Assembly (NCBI GenBank): GCA_014925825.1
Contig: JACGCK010000006.1
Location: 372,001-436,000 of the forward strand
Source of the DNA: Pholiota molesta
Lineage: Eukaryota > Basidiomycota > Agaricomycetes > Agaricales > Strophariaceae
Reading direction: 5' to 3'
Length of the DNA stretch: 64,000 bases
The notes beneath the pieces are model-generated. The model was not told where the DNA came from, did no database searches, and saw nothing but the letters and a program-made list of their open reading frames with translations. Position 1 is the stretch's first letter. Each line of letters begins with the position of its first letter. The position numbers and the translations under genes were made by a program. This document shows, in pieces, positions 48,926 to 61,864 of the stretch.

Positions 48926-51831
48926 TTATAGATTGACAAGTGGCTCCCGTAGAGACTTCCCGCCTTTACCATCAGTGCGTATCTCCCACTGTTTCTGTGC
49001 GATTTTGCGGAGATCAGCTTTCATGATTTTTCCCGAAGGAGTACGCTCTGACAACAGACGAGTCAAAGAGTGAAATCTTTACATTTTTAGATTTCGGTCT
49101 CACTTACCGAGCGTCCTATTCAAGATGATGATCATGACAGGGACTGCGAATTTAGGAAGACTAAATGTTTAAGCAGCATTAACGTTGCTTGGAACTAGAC
49201 AGAGAAGAATCTAAACACACGTACCGACTTCTTGCTTGCTCTATTAGTATTGCCTCCGTTACTTGGCCCTCATACTCTGGCCTAACAGAAACGATAGCAG
49301 TCACAAGTTCCCCAAGGCGTTCGTCGGGGACCCCTACAGCCGCGGCTTCCAGAATCCGAGGATCCGCGTATAATGCGTTCTCTACGGTCACAGAGTCCTT
49401 TTTCCAACCTTTAGTCAGACAGCCTATAAAAGCACATGAAACAATTGCTTACGATATTTTCTCCCCCACGAATGATGATATCCTTGACTTTGTAGAGAGT
49501 AAATAAATATAAATAAAATACTTTCATAGAAAAGTAAAACTCACGTCTGTCTTTTATGTACAAAAATCCATCATTGTCAACATAACCTAAATCACCTGTT
49601 TTCAGCCAGCCGTCCTTTGTGATCATTTCATTGGTCGCTTCTATGAACCAAGCTCCATGAGCCGCAGTAATGAGGGAATTTAGGAACAAATATCTCACTT
49701 GGATCTCCCCAATAGCATTTCATAATATTAGGACCTCGACTGCAGGGACTTTCAGAGGGATGCAATACAGATATGCAGCAACCGTCCACTCACAGCCAAA
49801 CTTCTCCGACAGTCCCAGATGGGACAACTATGCCCTCATGAACAATTCTGATATCGTTTATCGGAGATGGCAAACCGCTGAAACAATATATGTTAATCGA
49901 CAAAGAAAAATACCTCGGAACAAAAATCGCGACTAACGTGCTCGTAGGACGCTCGGTATAATCGTCACCCGCAAACTTTACTCGACATGAAGATCAGACA
50001 GGAATGGTTTCAAGCACAGATGTGTTTGCTTACCGAGACAGCAATAGAATTTGTTTCCGTCAAGCCATATGCTTGATTCCTAGTAGCCCCATCGTTAGTT
50101 GGCAACAAATTTAAGAATGAATATTTTGGCTAACATAGTTGCGGTCGGAAAAGCCTTTCTTGCTCGGGGAACAAGTGTATCCGGTGCTGGTGCACCGCCA
50201 AATATAAGACCTTCTAATGGATGGCCCACTAAAGAACTCAATGTCAGGTCGGTGACCATGGATGGAACACTTCAACGCAGGTATATTAGCATTATGATCA
50301 CCATTCCTTAGGAAACATCGATGCTTACCCGCCTGCAACAGTTACATTCTCCCGCTTGATCAGCCTTGCAAGAGGTCAGTGTCATCTTTCAGATGCAGTC
50401 AAAGCCTATTGCTTACCTGACCGCTGCGAAACAAGTTAATCAGACAACGGCAAAAAAAAAACTTTTAAGTAATTAAGAAAGGCACCTTCTTCGATCTCCC
50501 ATTTTTTTGCCATCACTATCTTCATCCCAGTCATTGTCGCCATCATCTGGAGGAGAAATGATCAACGACGCCGACATTTGAATGAGGGTCAAAGCATATA
50601 TACCGACCGAGAAGCTTGTCGAGCCAGTGACGTGGAAAAGAGGGACGGCAATAAGGGTCCCTTTCTGGGGGCCAGCTTTTTGCGTAGTCGGATAATCTTC
50701 CCCTCTTCGTAAAGCTGCACGAAGACCACCAGAGAGTAGCTAAAATGAATAAAGTTAAGATTCGAACGTCATGATCGTCGGTGAGTTAAAAAGGCGATTA
50801 AAACGTACATTCAAAACGTTCGTCAAGAATTGACGTTGGGTACTGAGAACACCTTTGGGTAGTCCAGTGGTACCTATCGAAAGATCATGAGGCTGATGAG
50901 TACGATGGGGCTATTCAGATAGATACCCGAGGTGAAGATTATCGTCGCATCGTCTTCAGGATGAATCGGTATCGGCGAGGTAATAACGTCTAGTCCATTG
51001 CTGTGATATTCATCCAAGCAATCCTGGAAGTTCTTCATGCCTTCCCAATGTTTCTGTTGATTCTTTGGTACGTCCATGACGAGGAATGTATTAATTTCGG
51101 TGTTTTGTAAAAGTCGCCAAACAGTGGATTGTAAGAGGTCAGCTCGTTCGGGATCGACGATAACAATCTTGCATCCAGTAAGATCTAAGCAATGGCTCAG
51201 TGGTTGCAAGGGTAGCCATCTAGACAGCCTATGAGTTGAATGGCGAATGATTTTCTAGAGAGAATTACTGATTACTGACGCATTAGCTAGGACGGCGACG
51301 GCTCCAATAAGGTCTAACAAATTTCATCAGGAGAGTCCCGTTCGAAAAGAAGACAAAATCCTACGGCAAGCCCAGAAAATTGCGAGAAAATCAGGGCTAT
51401 TACGCGAACAGATCGAGACTCTATCACCTATAATTTGCAGAGCAACGTTGTATTTTAATTGGCACATCCGAAAAAGCAAGAAGCTAGTCACCTTTTTTGA
51501 TATTGTAGACATTCCGAAGAAGTCCGGCCACCTTAATGGCACGGGTGTGCACCTGGCTATATGTCAGTCGTTGGTCCTCGTAGACGATGTACGTGTCGTT
51601 CGAATATTGCGAAACAGCAGAAAGCCAAAACTCTCTTAGACAAGGCCATAGGTTCTTATAGACACGGTACAGGCGCCCGTCAACCAAGGCAGTTTCTAGC
51701 TCATGAATGCTTCCTGGTGCAGTAAGTAGTGCTTCGGCTGGGGGGAAAAATCAGTGAATTCCGGGACATTTGTCTCTAGACAATCCCCAACACTTACTTG
51801 CGGCCAGACTGCGCTTGGGTGTCCACGACAT
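48926..51831 (-). CDS. AMP-dependent acyl-CoA synthetase/ligase
   Basis: ANL-superfamily adenylating enzyme; activates a carboxylic acid with ATP and then transfers it to CoA. N-terminal part: [12 protein letters not shown], then [20 protein letters not shown] and [15 protein letters not shown]. The phosphate-binding loop [16 protein letters not shown] is restored across an intron near 50870-50930. Later core motifs: [46 protein letters not shown] and the hinge Asp. The C-terminal catalytic lysine is in [13 protein letters not shown]. The end EPLVNL is not a PTS1 signal. About fourteen short introns. The long N-terminal block before the acyl domain resembles fungal long- or medium-chain acyl-CoA ligases; the substrate cannot be set from sequence. 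Confidence 0.87.
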
Positions 51832-53451
51832 CAGTATATACGCACTGGCAACAGGTCGAGGGAGAGGATTGTAGTCGGAAAATTGATTTGACGCATGTGC
51901 TTTTATGGGATTGGATTTGGTTCATAAGGAGAATAGTGTCACCATACGGAACTCCCCATATCACGGTCAGGGATAGGAAGAAATGTAATGATCTTCAATC
52001 CACATCTCTCGTTTTCCGCGGGGTTCTCACCATCCGCGGCGCTGGCACTAGGATTACCTTAAAGAGTCGGATTTAGACCCGTTTTGTAAAGATTTAACCG
52101 AAAGGTGTTCCGCAAATATAGGCCAATCACCAGATTTGAACCTGATATTTGATTGACATTGCACCCAGATTGCACCGTAGGTTTGTCTCGTAAGAAAGCA
52201 TTACCGTTGCGTTTGAGGGCGGGTTGGTTACGGATAATTTCGGTCAACCCATGGCTGTCGCATCTTCGGCGCGAACGAGCCGCTGGCACAACCGAGAGGT
52301 TTGAGACGAAATTCCACGACAACCTTGGGTACATACACACTCCAATCAGAAGAACAGCAAGAATCAAGGCGATAATAAGCACTGCAAGGGAAACAAGCTG
52401 TCTAGCAGCATGGGATGGGAAAGGGGATGTGTGAGCAGAAATAAGGCTGGCAGTACTGACAGTAAAGAACCACAAATTGCGGCAGGCTCGGGCTAATATT
52501 CAGATCCATGCAACTCCAAGTATCTCACCAACCTTGATAAGGAAATCTATGGGTATCCGCGCCCTCCTCGGACCCAGCAACACATCATATGTTTCCCGTT
52601 CATACTAACAACATGAATTCTGGAGTGAAAGACATCATAGCCCACAGTCTCGTGGAGTCGAGATCCTTCTTCATCGCACAAAAACATTCCGGAGGAAGAG
52701 TAACACAGTGACCATAATAAGGGTATAGACCCGTTCCAAGGCGGATAGGGTCAAGACAGCCAGGACATGGCGTTACATATGCCGCCAACATATAGTGCTC
52801 CAGAGTCCAAGCCAAAGAGTTCGTGCCTTTATAGAAAGCAACACAAGGGATTGAAATTTAGAAGCAGCTCCAGAGGAAGATTCATCCCAATCGTGCCGGC
52901 GGCGGCAGCTGACACTTCTGTTCGCCTTTGATGTGGTAGAAAAATTGGCTAGGGTATAATCAGAATCCAGTATTTGACAACCATTTTAGGAAGAGAGACC
53001 GAGCCTTCCATTGCACATTGTGAATGAAAACGTCAATATATCGGCCATCTCGACGACGCCCGAGTGTCCCACAATAGTATTTATACTCAGGAGCAAATAT
53101 TCACTACTCAATTTTCAGCATCGTTTTGTGGTGTGATAATCTGGATGTGCTCACCGATTTGAAACAGGTTGATTGGATAGGAAGGGGCATCTCCAAACCG
53201 CATGTTTTGAGCGTTTGAACTTTGAGATGGGAGTCGACTATCTGCTCATTTTTCGACGCAAAGGCACAATCGGACGAAAGGCAGAGGAGCAAGCAATGAT
53301 CAATGCTCGTCACACATGTCACAAACACATTGCTTGTATATGTTATGGCACAACGGTATTGCGCTTAGACATGCCCTAATTCGGTTCTGAAAGCTTTATT
53401 CAACTCTATACCGTCGCGGATATTCACCCTATTTAGAGCCCTTCTCAAGAT
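51832..53451. other. Long intergenic region with possible uncertain small gene
   Basis: 1.6 kb between the acyl-CoA ligase start and the RPB3 start, large for this window. On the minus strand an open frame (52059-52475) has a clear hydrophobic span (AARQLVSLAVLIIALILAVL), and another (to 52600) reads YMLAAYVTPCPGCLDPIRLG. A TATA-like AGTATAAATACT lies upstream of both (53076-53087, minus strand). No intron set I tried joins the pieces in frame with a sensible start. A small membrane protein gene is possible but unproved. Confidence 0.25.
53076..53087 (-). promoter_or_regulatory. TATA-like element in the 51.8-53.4 kb gap
   Basis: AGTATAAATACT on the minus strand (AGTATTTATACT on plus), one of few clear TATA-like words in the window. 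It lies about 360 bp from the RPB3 start on the other strand, and just upstream of the minus-strand open frames near 52.6-52.8 kb. The target gene is not established. Confidence 0.35.
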
Positions 53452-54942
53452 ATGCAAGGTCAAGAGGACGTAGAACCTACCGTTCGCATTCGCGAATTGA
53501 AAAAGGATAGGGTTAACTTTGTATTAGGAAATGTCGATCTAGCGTGAGCCCAGCTTTCCTTCTGTTCGCAATCGTTAGAGCAGACATTGAAAGTAATCTC
53601 ATGAAGATTTGCCAACTCTTTGCGACGGGTTATGATGGCAGATATACCCACCGTCGGTTCGTGATATTCTATCTTCACAGGGTCATGGACTACCTGAACT
53701 TCAGTTCGTGATAGCTATTGATATGGTAGAGATCGAGACGAATACGTCTGTTCTCCCTGATGAATTCATTGCACATCGGTTAGGAATGGTACCTCTTGTA
53801 AGCACAAACTGCGATGAAGCTATGAGATACACAAGAGTACGTTTCCTACCTTCAACGCTGTCTATTCACTCAACCAGATTTATAAAGGATTGTATATGCT
53901 TGGCTGGGTGTTCATTCTGTTCCATGATTTTGGAGCTAAAAGTTTCCTGTCACGATGACAATACTATGGAAGTTACGAGTAACCACCTCGAAGTCGTTCC
54001 ATTTCCATCAGATGAGGAGAATCAAGACCCCGGAGAAGAACTATCGAAAAGAGGAGAATGGTTCGGTCATCCTGTTGGCAAACGTACGCATCTTCTTGCA
54101 CTGGCAGAGAAAGTAAATAACTGAAATTTGGTTTGCAGATGAACCAAATGTACCACCTGTGCTAATCACCAAAATCCGAAAAGGCCAAGAGCTCAAAATA
54201 CGTTGTATCGCCAAAAAGGTTGGTCGTAAATATAACGAGCATCTCTTACATGCTTCTGATGTTTTCAAAGGGCATCGCAAAAGAGCATGCCAAATTCTCT
54301 CCTTGCTCAGCCGTTTCCTTTGAATACGATCCTTATAACAAACTTCGACACACGACGTACTGGTACGAGACAGATATCAAAGCAGAGTGGCCCCTAAGCG
54401 AGAACGCGAAGGAAGAGGAGCCCCCCCGCGATGACGAACCGTTCGATTTCAATGCCAAACCCAATAAATTCTATTTCGAAGTGGAGACCGATGGCAGCTT
54501 AGGCCCGCAAGAAGTAGTCATGAAGGTGAGTTTTGGCACATTACTTTGTTTTGCAAACATTTATCTAAATAATATACAGGGTTTAGCTGAATTGCAAACC
54601 AAGTTGGCCAACTTAATACTGGGATTAAAAAGCGGCGGGCCAGATCAGCTTGATATCATACCGAATGATGTCCCAAACGCTGGCCTTTCTGTTCCTAATC
54701 CCAGCGATGTTCCGGGGTCTGTTAATGCATGGGGTGTGGCGGATACCAGCGCATGGGGTGATCCTTCTGGCGCTGGGGGTAGCAGTAGTGCATGGGGTGG
54801 CGGCCAGACGAGTCCGTCACGGGGAGGTGCCGGTAGCCAATGGGGCGGTCAAAGTAGCGACGGAGGCTGGGGAGCAAATCCTAGTTCTGGTCCTACAGGT
54901 TGGGGAAATACATCACCGCAAACAAATGGTTGGAGTCGATAG
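53452..54942 (+). CDS. RPB3: RNA polymerase II subunit RPB3 with WG-rich C-terminal tail
   Basis: Alpha-like subunit of Pol II that pairs with Rpb11 to seed assembly. Motifs: TVRIRELKKDRVNFVLGNVD, NSLRRVMMADIPTVAIDMVE, DEFIAHRLGMVPLVS, the zinc loop DCICLAGCSFC (C-x-C-x3-C-x2-C), NVPPVLITKIRKGQELKIRC, AKEHAKFSPCSAVSFEYDP and the helix AELQTKLANLILGL. After that the family usually ends soon, but here a Gly/Ser/Trp tail follows from about 54700: NAWG, SAWG, SAWG, SQWG, GGWG, TGWG and NGWSR. Five short introns; G and CT join across one to restore PTVAIDMVE. The tail is in one exon with the core helix, so it is not an annotation artefact of splicing. Its function is unknown. Confidence 0.94.
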
Positions 54943-55137
54943 ATGCTGGGCATATATTTAGCAGGAGATAGCTAGAGCACGACGGGGTAAAATCCCAAGT
55001 ATATGTATGTAATTGATATAATTTTTGGTCCGTTTCTCCTTCCTCCTTCCTAAATCAGTCTCATCAGTAGTATCGGGCGAGTCAATCGCCACTGGAAAAC
55101 GCTAAGTACTCGTAGGATGATGGCTTCAGCCAATCAA

Positions 55138-58100
55138 TCAGGGCCGGGTCCGCATTTCAAAGACATCACCGGAGTGTGGAGGTCCTGTCTGCGGGCTTCT
55201 GGAAGGTTGGAAAGCGCCTGAATGGCTGGTCTGACTGACGGTATCTTCGATGTCGACCGACGAAAGCCCTCGACGAGGATTGGTCATATGCAGCTGTCGA
55301 GGGTGAGTAAGACGCTGTAAGGTTAGAAATGTGTAGGCACCGCGCTACCACTAACCTCATCCGTATCTCCAAACACCTCATCCGCGCTGTCGACTTTCGG
55401 GACAGAAGCAATTAGGGTCAGATATACTATATGAATCTCTGCAACAGTGCACGAGACGTACGGAGAGCCGTGTTCTTGTCATTCAATCTCCAACCATCGA
55501 CGGGTGGGCGCGGTTCGATGTGCTGTGATTCTGCCTTTTTCTTGCGATCTTCTGCATCGATTATTTCCCATGGGACCTTTGCGTAGCGGGAAATAGGAGG
55601 AGGAGGGCTAGGATCTCCGCTTGGACCGTAGATCTTGAGTTCTCCCAGGATAGTCTTTAGTGCGCAGATCCATTTGTTTCGGCGTTTACCTTTGGGAAAA
55701 ATTCATGAGTATGAAGTTTTTTTTTTTTTTAATGGTAAAAAGAGAGGAATATGTTTTACAACACGCACCTCTGAGCGCGGCCTGTTGGAAGTTACTCTTG
55801 TACTTGATGTCGGCAGAAAGTGTCATTTTGGATTGTTCAGGGAAGTCTGCAGACCGTAATGAGTCCGGCGACATAAAGTGGTTCAGCGCTCTCAAATACT
55901 TACCGTTCACCTTGACATCGAAAATAGGTTGGTAATCGCGTCGTTCGGATTCCACGAATGCCAGCATTCTCGTACGTAACTTTTCGAGATCTTCAAATGT
56001 CGTTGAATAATTTACATTGAATGTAAATGTTTCGGACATCTAAAATAAGTTCATAAGCTACGCAATTTTCACGCCAGTATAATTGGACAATGTCTACCTG
56101 AGGGCTCCTGCGCATATTTTGGATGAACTTAACACCACAAATAAAATGCATGAGTTCACATCTCGACGGATTGAATTCCACCACAGACGCACAAAAGTGT
56201 TCAGCTGCATATTTGGGGCTTGCACGACGCCATTGTTAGAATCCAAGAATACGGTAGAGAGCAGTCGAATTTCCTTCACGGTGTATGTTTGCGTATTGAT
56301 CATGACCCTATCACCCACATCGAATGGATGTTTGATGAACAGGAAAATAATACTCGTCAACACTTCCTGCAAGGTTCCTCCAATCAGCCAGCTGAGACCT
56401 ACATAACGTCGGTGAACAAAAGGAAGAAGTTAGTTTAGAGTTACCACGTGGATAGGTAAGTGGTGTAAAGGACGAACCGAGGATCAAGGTGCCTGCGCCT
56501 GTCACCAAAGTGGCCACTTGTGCTTCCTAGATATTTTAGACAATCAATCGATGGGGATGATGGAAAGGTAAAATAAGATAACATACGAGAGCCACAGCAA
56601 TAATTAGAGCGGCCACGATTACATAGACCGACATCAAGATGTTGTCCAACCTCCCAACGGCGCTATCAAGATCACGCATGGAGTTCTCAATTGAGAGCTG
56701 TTCACGATGGAACTCCCTGACAAACAAATGAGCATCATCAACGCATAACATCTGAGGTTTGGATATGGAAAAAACGCACAAGCAGGCCATTTCCATCTCA
56801 TCTCGGGATGCGTCCCCATTGCCATCCCTGTCAAATAGCGCAAAGACAGCAGCAGCGTCTTCCTTGGTCGGGAAGAATCTTTGAATGTCTTCTAGAAGGA
56901 GATACTCTGCTTTATTTTGGGCGAAAGAGTAGAAAAGGCGGCGAGCAAGCTGTGGGGCATATTAATAACGACATCATACGGATACAGATGCATTAGGGGA
57001 TATGCCACACGAAGTTCGGAGTAAGTAAGAATTAGTACACACCAATCGTGATTTGTTAGCTGATTCCAGTGATGTCTTGATAATTGCTTGAGGGGAGTTG
57101 GGCTGCAGTACCGAGCTAGAAGGAAAAACCGATAAATTAATGGATATGTGAGAGTACACCCAAAAGCACAAATGCCCATACCTGCCCGCAATCTCGGAGG
57201 CAACATTGCCGAATACCGTCGCAGTTGTGGTAGTAGCGAACCGAACACCTTGCCTCAGCTTCTTCAGAAGACGCATGGGATCGACGGTCGATCCTTTGGC
57301 GAAATGAGCAGCACCGAGTGTATCTGACCGTCCAGGTATATCCGTCGAGTGCGAATAGAGCGTCACTAGCGCCTTTACGGCGAATTTCTGCTCAGAGATG
57401 CGGTCTGTGTAATAAATAGATTAAGTTGGGATGAGAATAGAAATGACCGAGCCATCAGCGATTCGGGTATATGTTCGGAGGAATAGACGACGTACCTGCA
57501 TATGACCTTTCGTGGAACTTGCCTGCAATCCATTGGATGGAGAATTTTTCGAAAAGAAGAAGAGCAGCACATAAGAGAATGGAGAAAAGGAGCTTCGTAA
57601 CGAGCGAGATGGCAGACGTGCTGGTCGTAGTGGGGGCAGATGGGTCTGCCTTGGGCTGGTTGTTGCGGATCAGAGGCGTAAAAGAAACGTATATCGCGAT
57701 CGACCATGCGAAGAGCGCGATATACCTTAGTTAAATTGGACGTAAGCATTTTATGTCCTCAAAAGAAAAAAATGTGGCCGACCTATGGAGGGCTTGCATC
57801 CAATCGATGTAGCGTCTGGTACTGATCGCTACGACACCGACAGTAGAGCGGACAATCGGGGGTAGAACACGTCTGATAAAAATTAAGTATGAATAACGAC
57901 GGCGCAACTGAATTTATAACTTACGCTGCGGCCAGAGCAACCCACCAACCTGTAGTACGAAAGCGACACAATCAGAAAAAGGCTAATCGATATAATTGCA
58001 TTGCGAAGCACCTCCCCAGACAACAGATAACCAAATGCTCCACCAGATCAGCTTAACACCCCATACCTACAACCACACATTTAGCTGCTAGCATTGGAAG

Positions 58101-58721
58101 ATACTGGATAGAGACTTACAGTGGCATGGGGGAAAGTAGTTAGACTGAGAATGCCGGGGATCCAAACAATTCCGAGCATGGGGACGATGAAGAGGATCCA
58201 GCGCGTGACGACCGAGACGCCGACGAGGTAGGTGTACATCTTGCCAAGCTATAATACGCGCAGATTCATTATCAACACATGTCAGCCCGCAAAAGGTAGT
58301 CCAAGTGCCTTTTCAGGCTTCCATCCAACCCTCGGGTGCAGCCGAACAGTCCTGATAAGAGGGTGCGTACCTTGGTCGTAGCCTCCTGGCCCTCGGGGTT
58401 GAGCACCACCGGATTGTTGAAGTCGTATGAGCTCCCCGCACCTCGCGCGGGGTGGCCACCCGACCGGTCCAGCTCCTCGTACTGTCCTTGTTCTGTATCC
58501 TTGCGCCCCCAGCCGGGTCTACGCAACCGATGTGCACTGTTGTTCGCGGTCGGCGTCTGCGAGACATCGTACGGTAGGCCCGGCGGGGGCTGTTGCAGCG
58601 GTTGCGGCGCAGGCATCGGTGGGTATCCTTCGCGCAGGAGCGGTGCGTGGCCGCCGACGGTTGAGCTGTCAGTATCTGAGGCATATGATGCGAGCGCTGG
58701 GCGCTGTGCTGGGTACGACAT
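55138..58721 (-). CDS. MscS-type mechanosensitive channel with EF hand (Msy1/Msy2-like)
   Basis: Fungal ER/cell-surface mechanosensitive channel family that controls Ca2+ after osmotic shock. N-terminus MSYPAQRPALASYASDTDSS then a Pro-rich cytosolic segment (MPAPQPLQQPPPGLPYD). Several membrane spans follow (LVGVSVVTRWILFIVPMLGI, WSIWLSVVWGGWWVALAAAV). An EF-hand loop is seen as DRDGNGDASRDEME, with D-x-D-x-N-x-D and the closing acidic residues in place. The pore/MscS domain is LILGLSWLIGGTLQEVLTSI with the family FLFIKHPFDVGDRVMI. The C-terminal tail is Pro/Ser-rich and ends VFEMRTRP. About fourteen introns. The first exon (58313-58721) is distinctly GC-rich, the rest is not. Confidence 0.9.
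55717..55730 (+). repeat. T14 run inside an intron of the MscS-like gene
   Basis: Fourteen consecutive T on the plus strand, A on the coding strand. It lies in the intron between the exons ending AALRG and starting KRRNKW. Simple homopolymer, no known function. Confidence 0.9.
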
Positions 58722-60275
58722 GGCAGCGATTGCCCGTTACGGTGTGAGTCTCCAAGTGGATGTCGACCTGGACGAGTGGTGTGGCTAATAATATGTCTCG
58801 ACGTAGTTTGAGCTTGGGCGCTGATAGGTGGGGCGTGGCAGGCAGATGAGGTAATGGATAAGTGTCGTTATTTTCCCTTCTATGGGAGTGCGCTGGGAGA
58901 TGCCTTGCGACTTGCCGCAGATGGCCTCAAGATAGCCTTCAAGTCAGTGATAGGATGGGAATTGTGATTCGTGCTCCAGAGCGGTCCCGCGGTAAGAGAG
59001 TGTATATGAGGTGTACTTACAGGTGCCAGATGAGGCGGATGGAAAAGTGGTTGGGAGGGGCCCGGCCATGATGTTGTTGTTGAACAAGTGATGGAACTGA
59101 CATTCTATAAATAGCCATGATCTTTTTTCGGATGGTTGGTCAATAACGCTTTCTTGACTCGCACAACTTCGCAGTAGTTGCTGCCGCAGGTTATCGATTA
59201 TAACTCCCAGTCCGATGGTTAACTGAGACGTCTTGACGCTTCCGAAGGTACCTGGTTATGGACGGTTTATGTCAGTTGGTAGGACGTATATGTACATAGT
59301 CCAGTACTGCTATGATAGCATGATCGTCGCTTTGACCGCACTTTTTACATCCGTCATTGCGACTAGTTGCGACTCCTTCCGAGGTTATCATAAAATATCA
59401 AACGGCGACAAGGAAAGCTCATATCCATGGTCATGATGATATCGATTGACATCTCGACGCGAATGCGGCCATGGCAGGCCATGGCTGGTTCACTTATTGA
59501 TATCGCTGCATGACATTATTGACTATCATTAGTGTATCATCCAACAGATGGTGTTAGATCTCAGTATGGCACGGTGTCAACACGGTGTTGTAGATATAGT
59601 GGCATGCCAATGTAAGTATACTGGTATGTGACGTGCAGGCACTGGCAAATGAAGGTCTCGCGATCGTCACATATGCCACTGTAGATAGACGGCTCGCAGC
59701 GAACAAAGCGTATCGTTGATAAGTACCTAGCTTTATCACTCGAATCCGGTAAGTGTACAGAATTTTAGCAGCTCAGGTACTTGGGTACCGAAAAATAGTG
59801 TAGTTAGTTTTTGAGACTTTCGCCACCACGCATCTCCTGTGGTATTTATCCTGCTCTCGAATATTGCCATCCCAAGGCCCCGCTCGTCCTCGGAGCAGCG
59901 CGCGATGATACAGGATCCCCATTTCCCCTGCCGCTGCTCAGGCCATCATCGTTCGGACGCGCAGGCCATCATGTCCTCGCGCCGAATTGATGAGCCTCGC
60001 TATCCTGGGCATTTCTTCCCTCGCAGCCCACATCTTCACGTTTTTCACCTCGGTCCTTGGGTTTTGAATCCCCTGGGCATCAACATATTTCCTCGCTTGT
60101 AGTGTACCTTGGAACTGTCCTCCGGGGTTTCGGACCGCGAAGAAAGGCTCAGCTTCAGAAGGCATAACATATCTATATCATCAGTATAAAAAGAATCTAT
60201 GTACCTACATAAATACAATTAACCAAATTATTCCGTGGGTATACTCAAAAAAGAATGAATTAGGCTATGTCGAAA
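58722..60275. other. Intergenic between the MscS-like gene and TLG2
   Basis: 1.55 kb with no secure gene. Two copies of CAGGCCATCAT lie at about 59939-59971, and GGCCATGG words recur near 59468-59484. A minus-strand frame (59938-60165, starting MPSEAEPFFAVRNPGGQFQG) has plausible composition but no family signature and no supported exons on either side. It includes the promoter side of the MscS-like gene and the 3' flank of TLG2. Confidence 0.4.
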
Positions 60276-61802
60276 CTACGATGTCCGTGGTGCGAGCGGC
60301 TTTGTGTATCTGAACTTGGCCGACCTGCGCATAAGCGCCGAGGGCGTCTGAGATGCCGGCGGCGGTGGCGGAGAGATTGGAGACGGTGCCGAGTGCCTTT
60401 TGGGTTTGAAGATGAGGACGACAATGAGGCCGAAGATGATCAGCAGCAGCAGGAATATGCATTTGCGCTTTCCTGTGCTCTTCTGGTATCTATTGTCACG
60501 TATGAGTTGAGCGTTTATGAGCGTGATGATAAATTGCGAAGCAAATTACCCTGTCGCAACTTTGAGCTCCTGGACGGCGTCCTCCATCTGCACGGCCGTC
60601 TGCTCGATATTGTACTCGACGCTGTCGAGCAGCGTGCCCTGATCGATAACGAGCACAGAGAGATCCTTGAACAGCTCTGCAAGGGCCGCGATCGAGTTGG
60701 CAATTTCGGTCAACTCCTTGTCCCGAGTGCGGAGGTCTTGTGACGGATCTTCCTGCAGCAGGGACTGGGACTGTGACGTGCTGTGCGCCCGGGTGTGCGA
60801 CTAAAGAACCGGATAAAGGCGATAAGATTGCTGGAGATAGGGACCAACGCGGGCAGGACGAGAGGGCAGGGAGAACAGAGCACTTACGGCAGCAAGGATA
60901 TCGTCATCGACAGCAGACATCCCATCGGAGCCCTTGAGGGAAATAGCACCAGATGCAACGAGGAGATCTTGATTCTTGGTCGCATGACCCTGGAGCTCTG
61001 GGCACGCGGGCGGAAGGAGAGTAAAGGGGATGCGGGGGTTGACGCGTGACGCCATCGATAAAGAGCGCAGACAGCAAGGAAGCGAGGAGTTTATTGCGAA
61101 AGTGGAACTGATGAGACGGTGCTGTGCAAAGAAGCAGGAAGAGTGACTGACTGTCCATGTAGACGCGCTGTTTCTTGCGGAAGGAAGCGGAGAGGTCCTG
61201 GACTTTTGCAGCGAGGGCACGTTGGACATTCTTGGCGGCATGGGCTCCATGTGCGGACGACTGGGTGTCCGGAGGAAAGGAATGGGGCTGGGTGTTTATC
61301 CGCTGGATGAGGACCTGACAGGTGCGGAAATCCTGTGACGGCACGAGGTGAGGACATATCGTATGTGAGCAGAAGAAGAACGTGAAATGCCTTTGTGATT
61401 GCATTGGTGATGGACTCGATTTCACGTTCCTCCTGGGAGCGGTCGGCGAAACCGGGCAGGACATGCTTTGCGTGGAGCTTGTCGAGGGTTTGGACTGGGT
61501 GTCAGAGAAGGTAAGCGAGGAAGGGTGGACACGGGGAAATGGACGGACTGTTGGCCTGGGTGGCCGCGAGGATGTCTTCTACTTGGTCCGAGATGTCGAC
61601 CCTATGTGGGGCGAGATGAATGGTGGGTCAGCATGCGGGGGCGGAGGGCGTACCAGGGAGGGGGCAGCTGGGCGGGGGGGTTGCTGGGGCCGGGTTGGAT
61701 GAGGCCCTGCTGCTCGTCGTCGTCGGCATAGTGGTAGCGGGGGAAGGAGGCGCGGGAGTCGCGGAAGGAGAGGAAGAGGCCTGTGCGGGAGCGGGTGGTC
61801 AT
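60276..61802 (-). CDS. TLG2: Syntaxin of the Tlg2/syntaxin-16 type (t-SNARE)
   Basis: Qa-SNARE of the trans-Golgi/endosome, used for endosome-to-Golgi fusion. The start MTTRSRTGLFLSFRDSRASF is typical of Tlg2. A GTACGC..CACATAG intron restores LPPPWVDISDQVEDILAATQ. Three-helix Habc segments follow (KVQDLSASFRKKQRVYM). The SNARE helix reads LTEIANSIAALAELFKDLSV, then LVIDQGTLLDSVEYNIEQT, with the zero-layer glutamine in IDQG. A hydrophobic anchor (CIFLLLLIIFGLIVVLIF) is followed by a tail of about 43 residues rich in Pro/Ser, longer than in most syntaxins but in keeping with Tlg2. Roughly five introns. The start codon is 62 bp from the ATG of the divergent Cys-rich gene. Confidence 0.9.
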
Positions 61803-61864
61803 CGGGAGAGGGGGGTGCGTGCCTTGTTTGGATCGGGGGCATAAAAGGCGGATGTGGTGGGGAG

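Noticed and set aside
59939..59971. Two copies of CAGGCCATCAT, considered as a repeat array
   Set aside because: Only two short copies; too little for a repeat array or CRISPR, which would not be expected in a fungus.
59938..60165. Minus-strand 75-codon frame beginning MPSEAEPFFAVRN
   Set aside because: No family signature, no supported exon on either side; kept only as a note in the intergenic entry.
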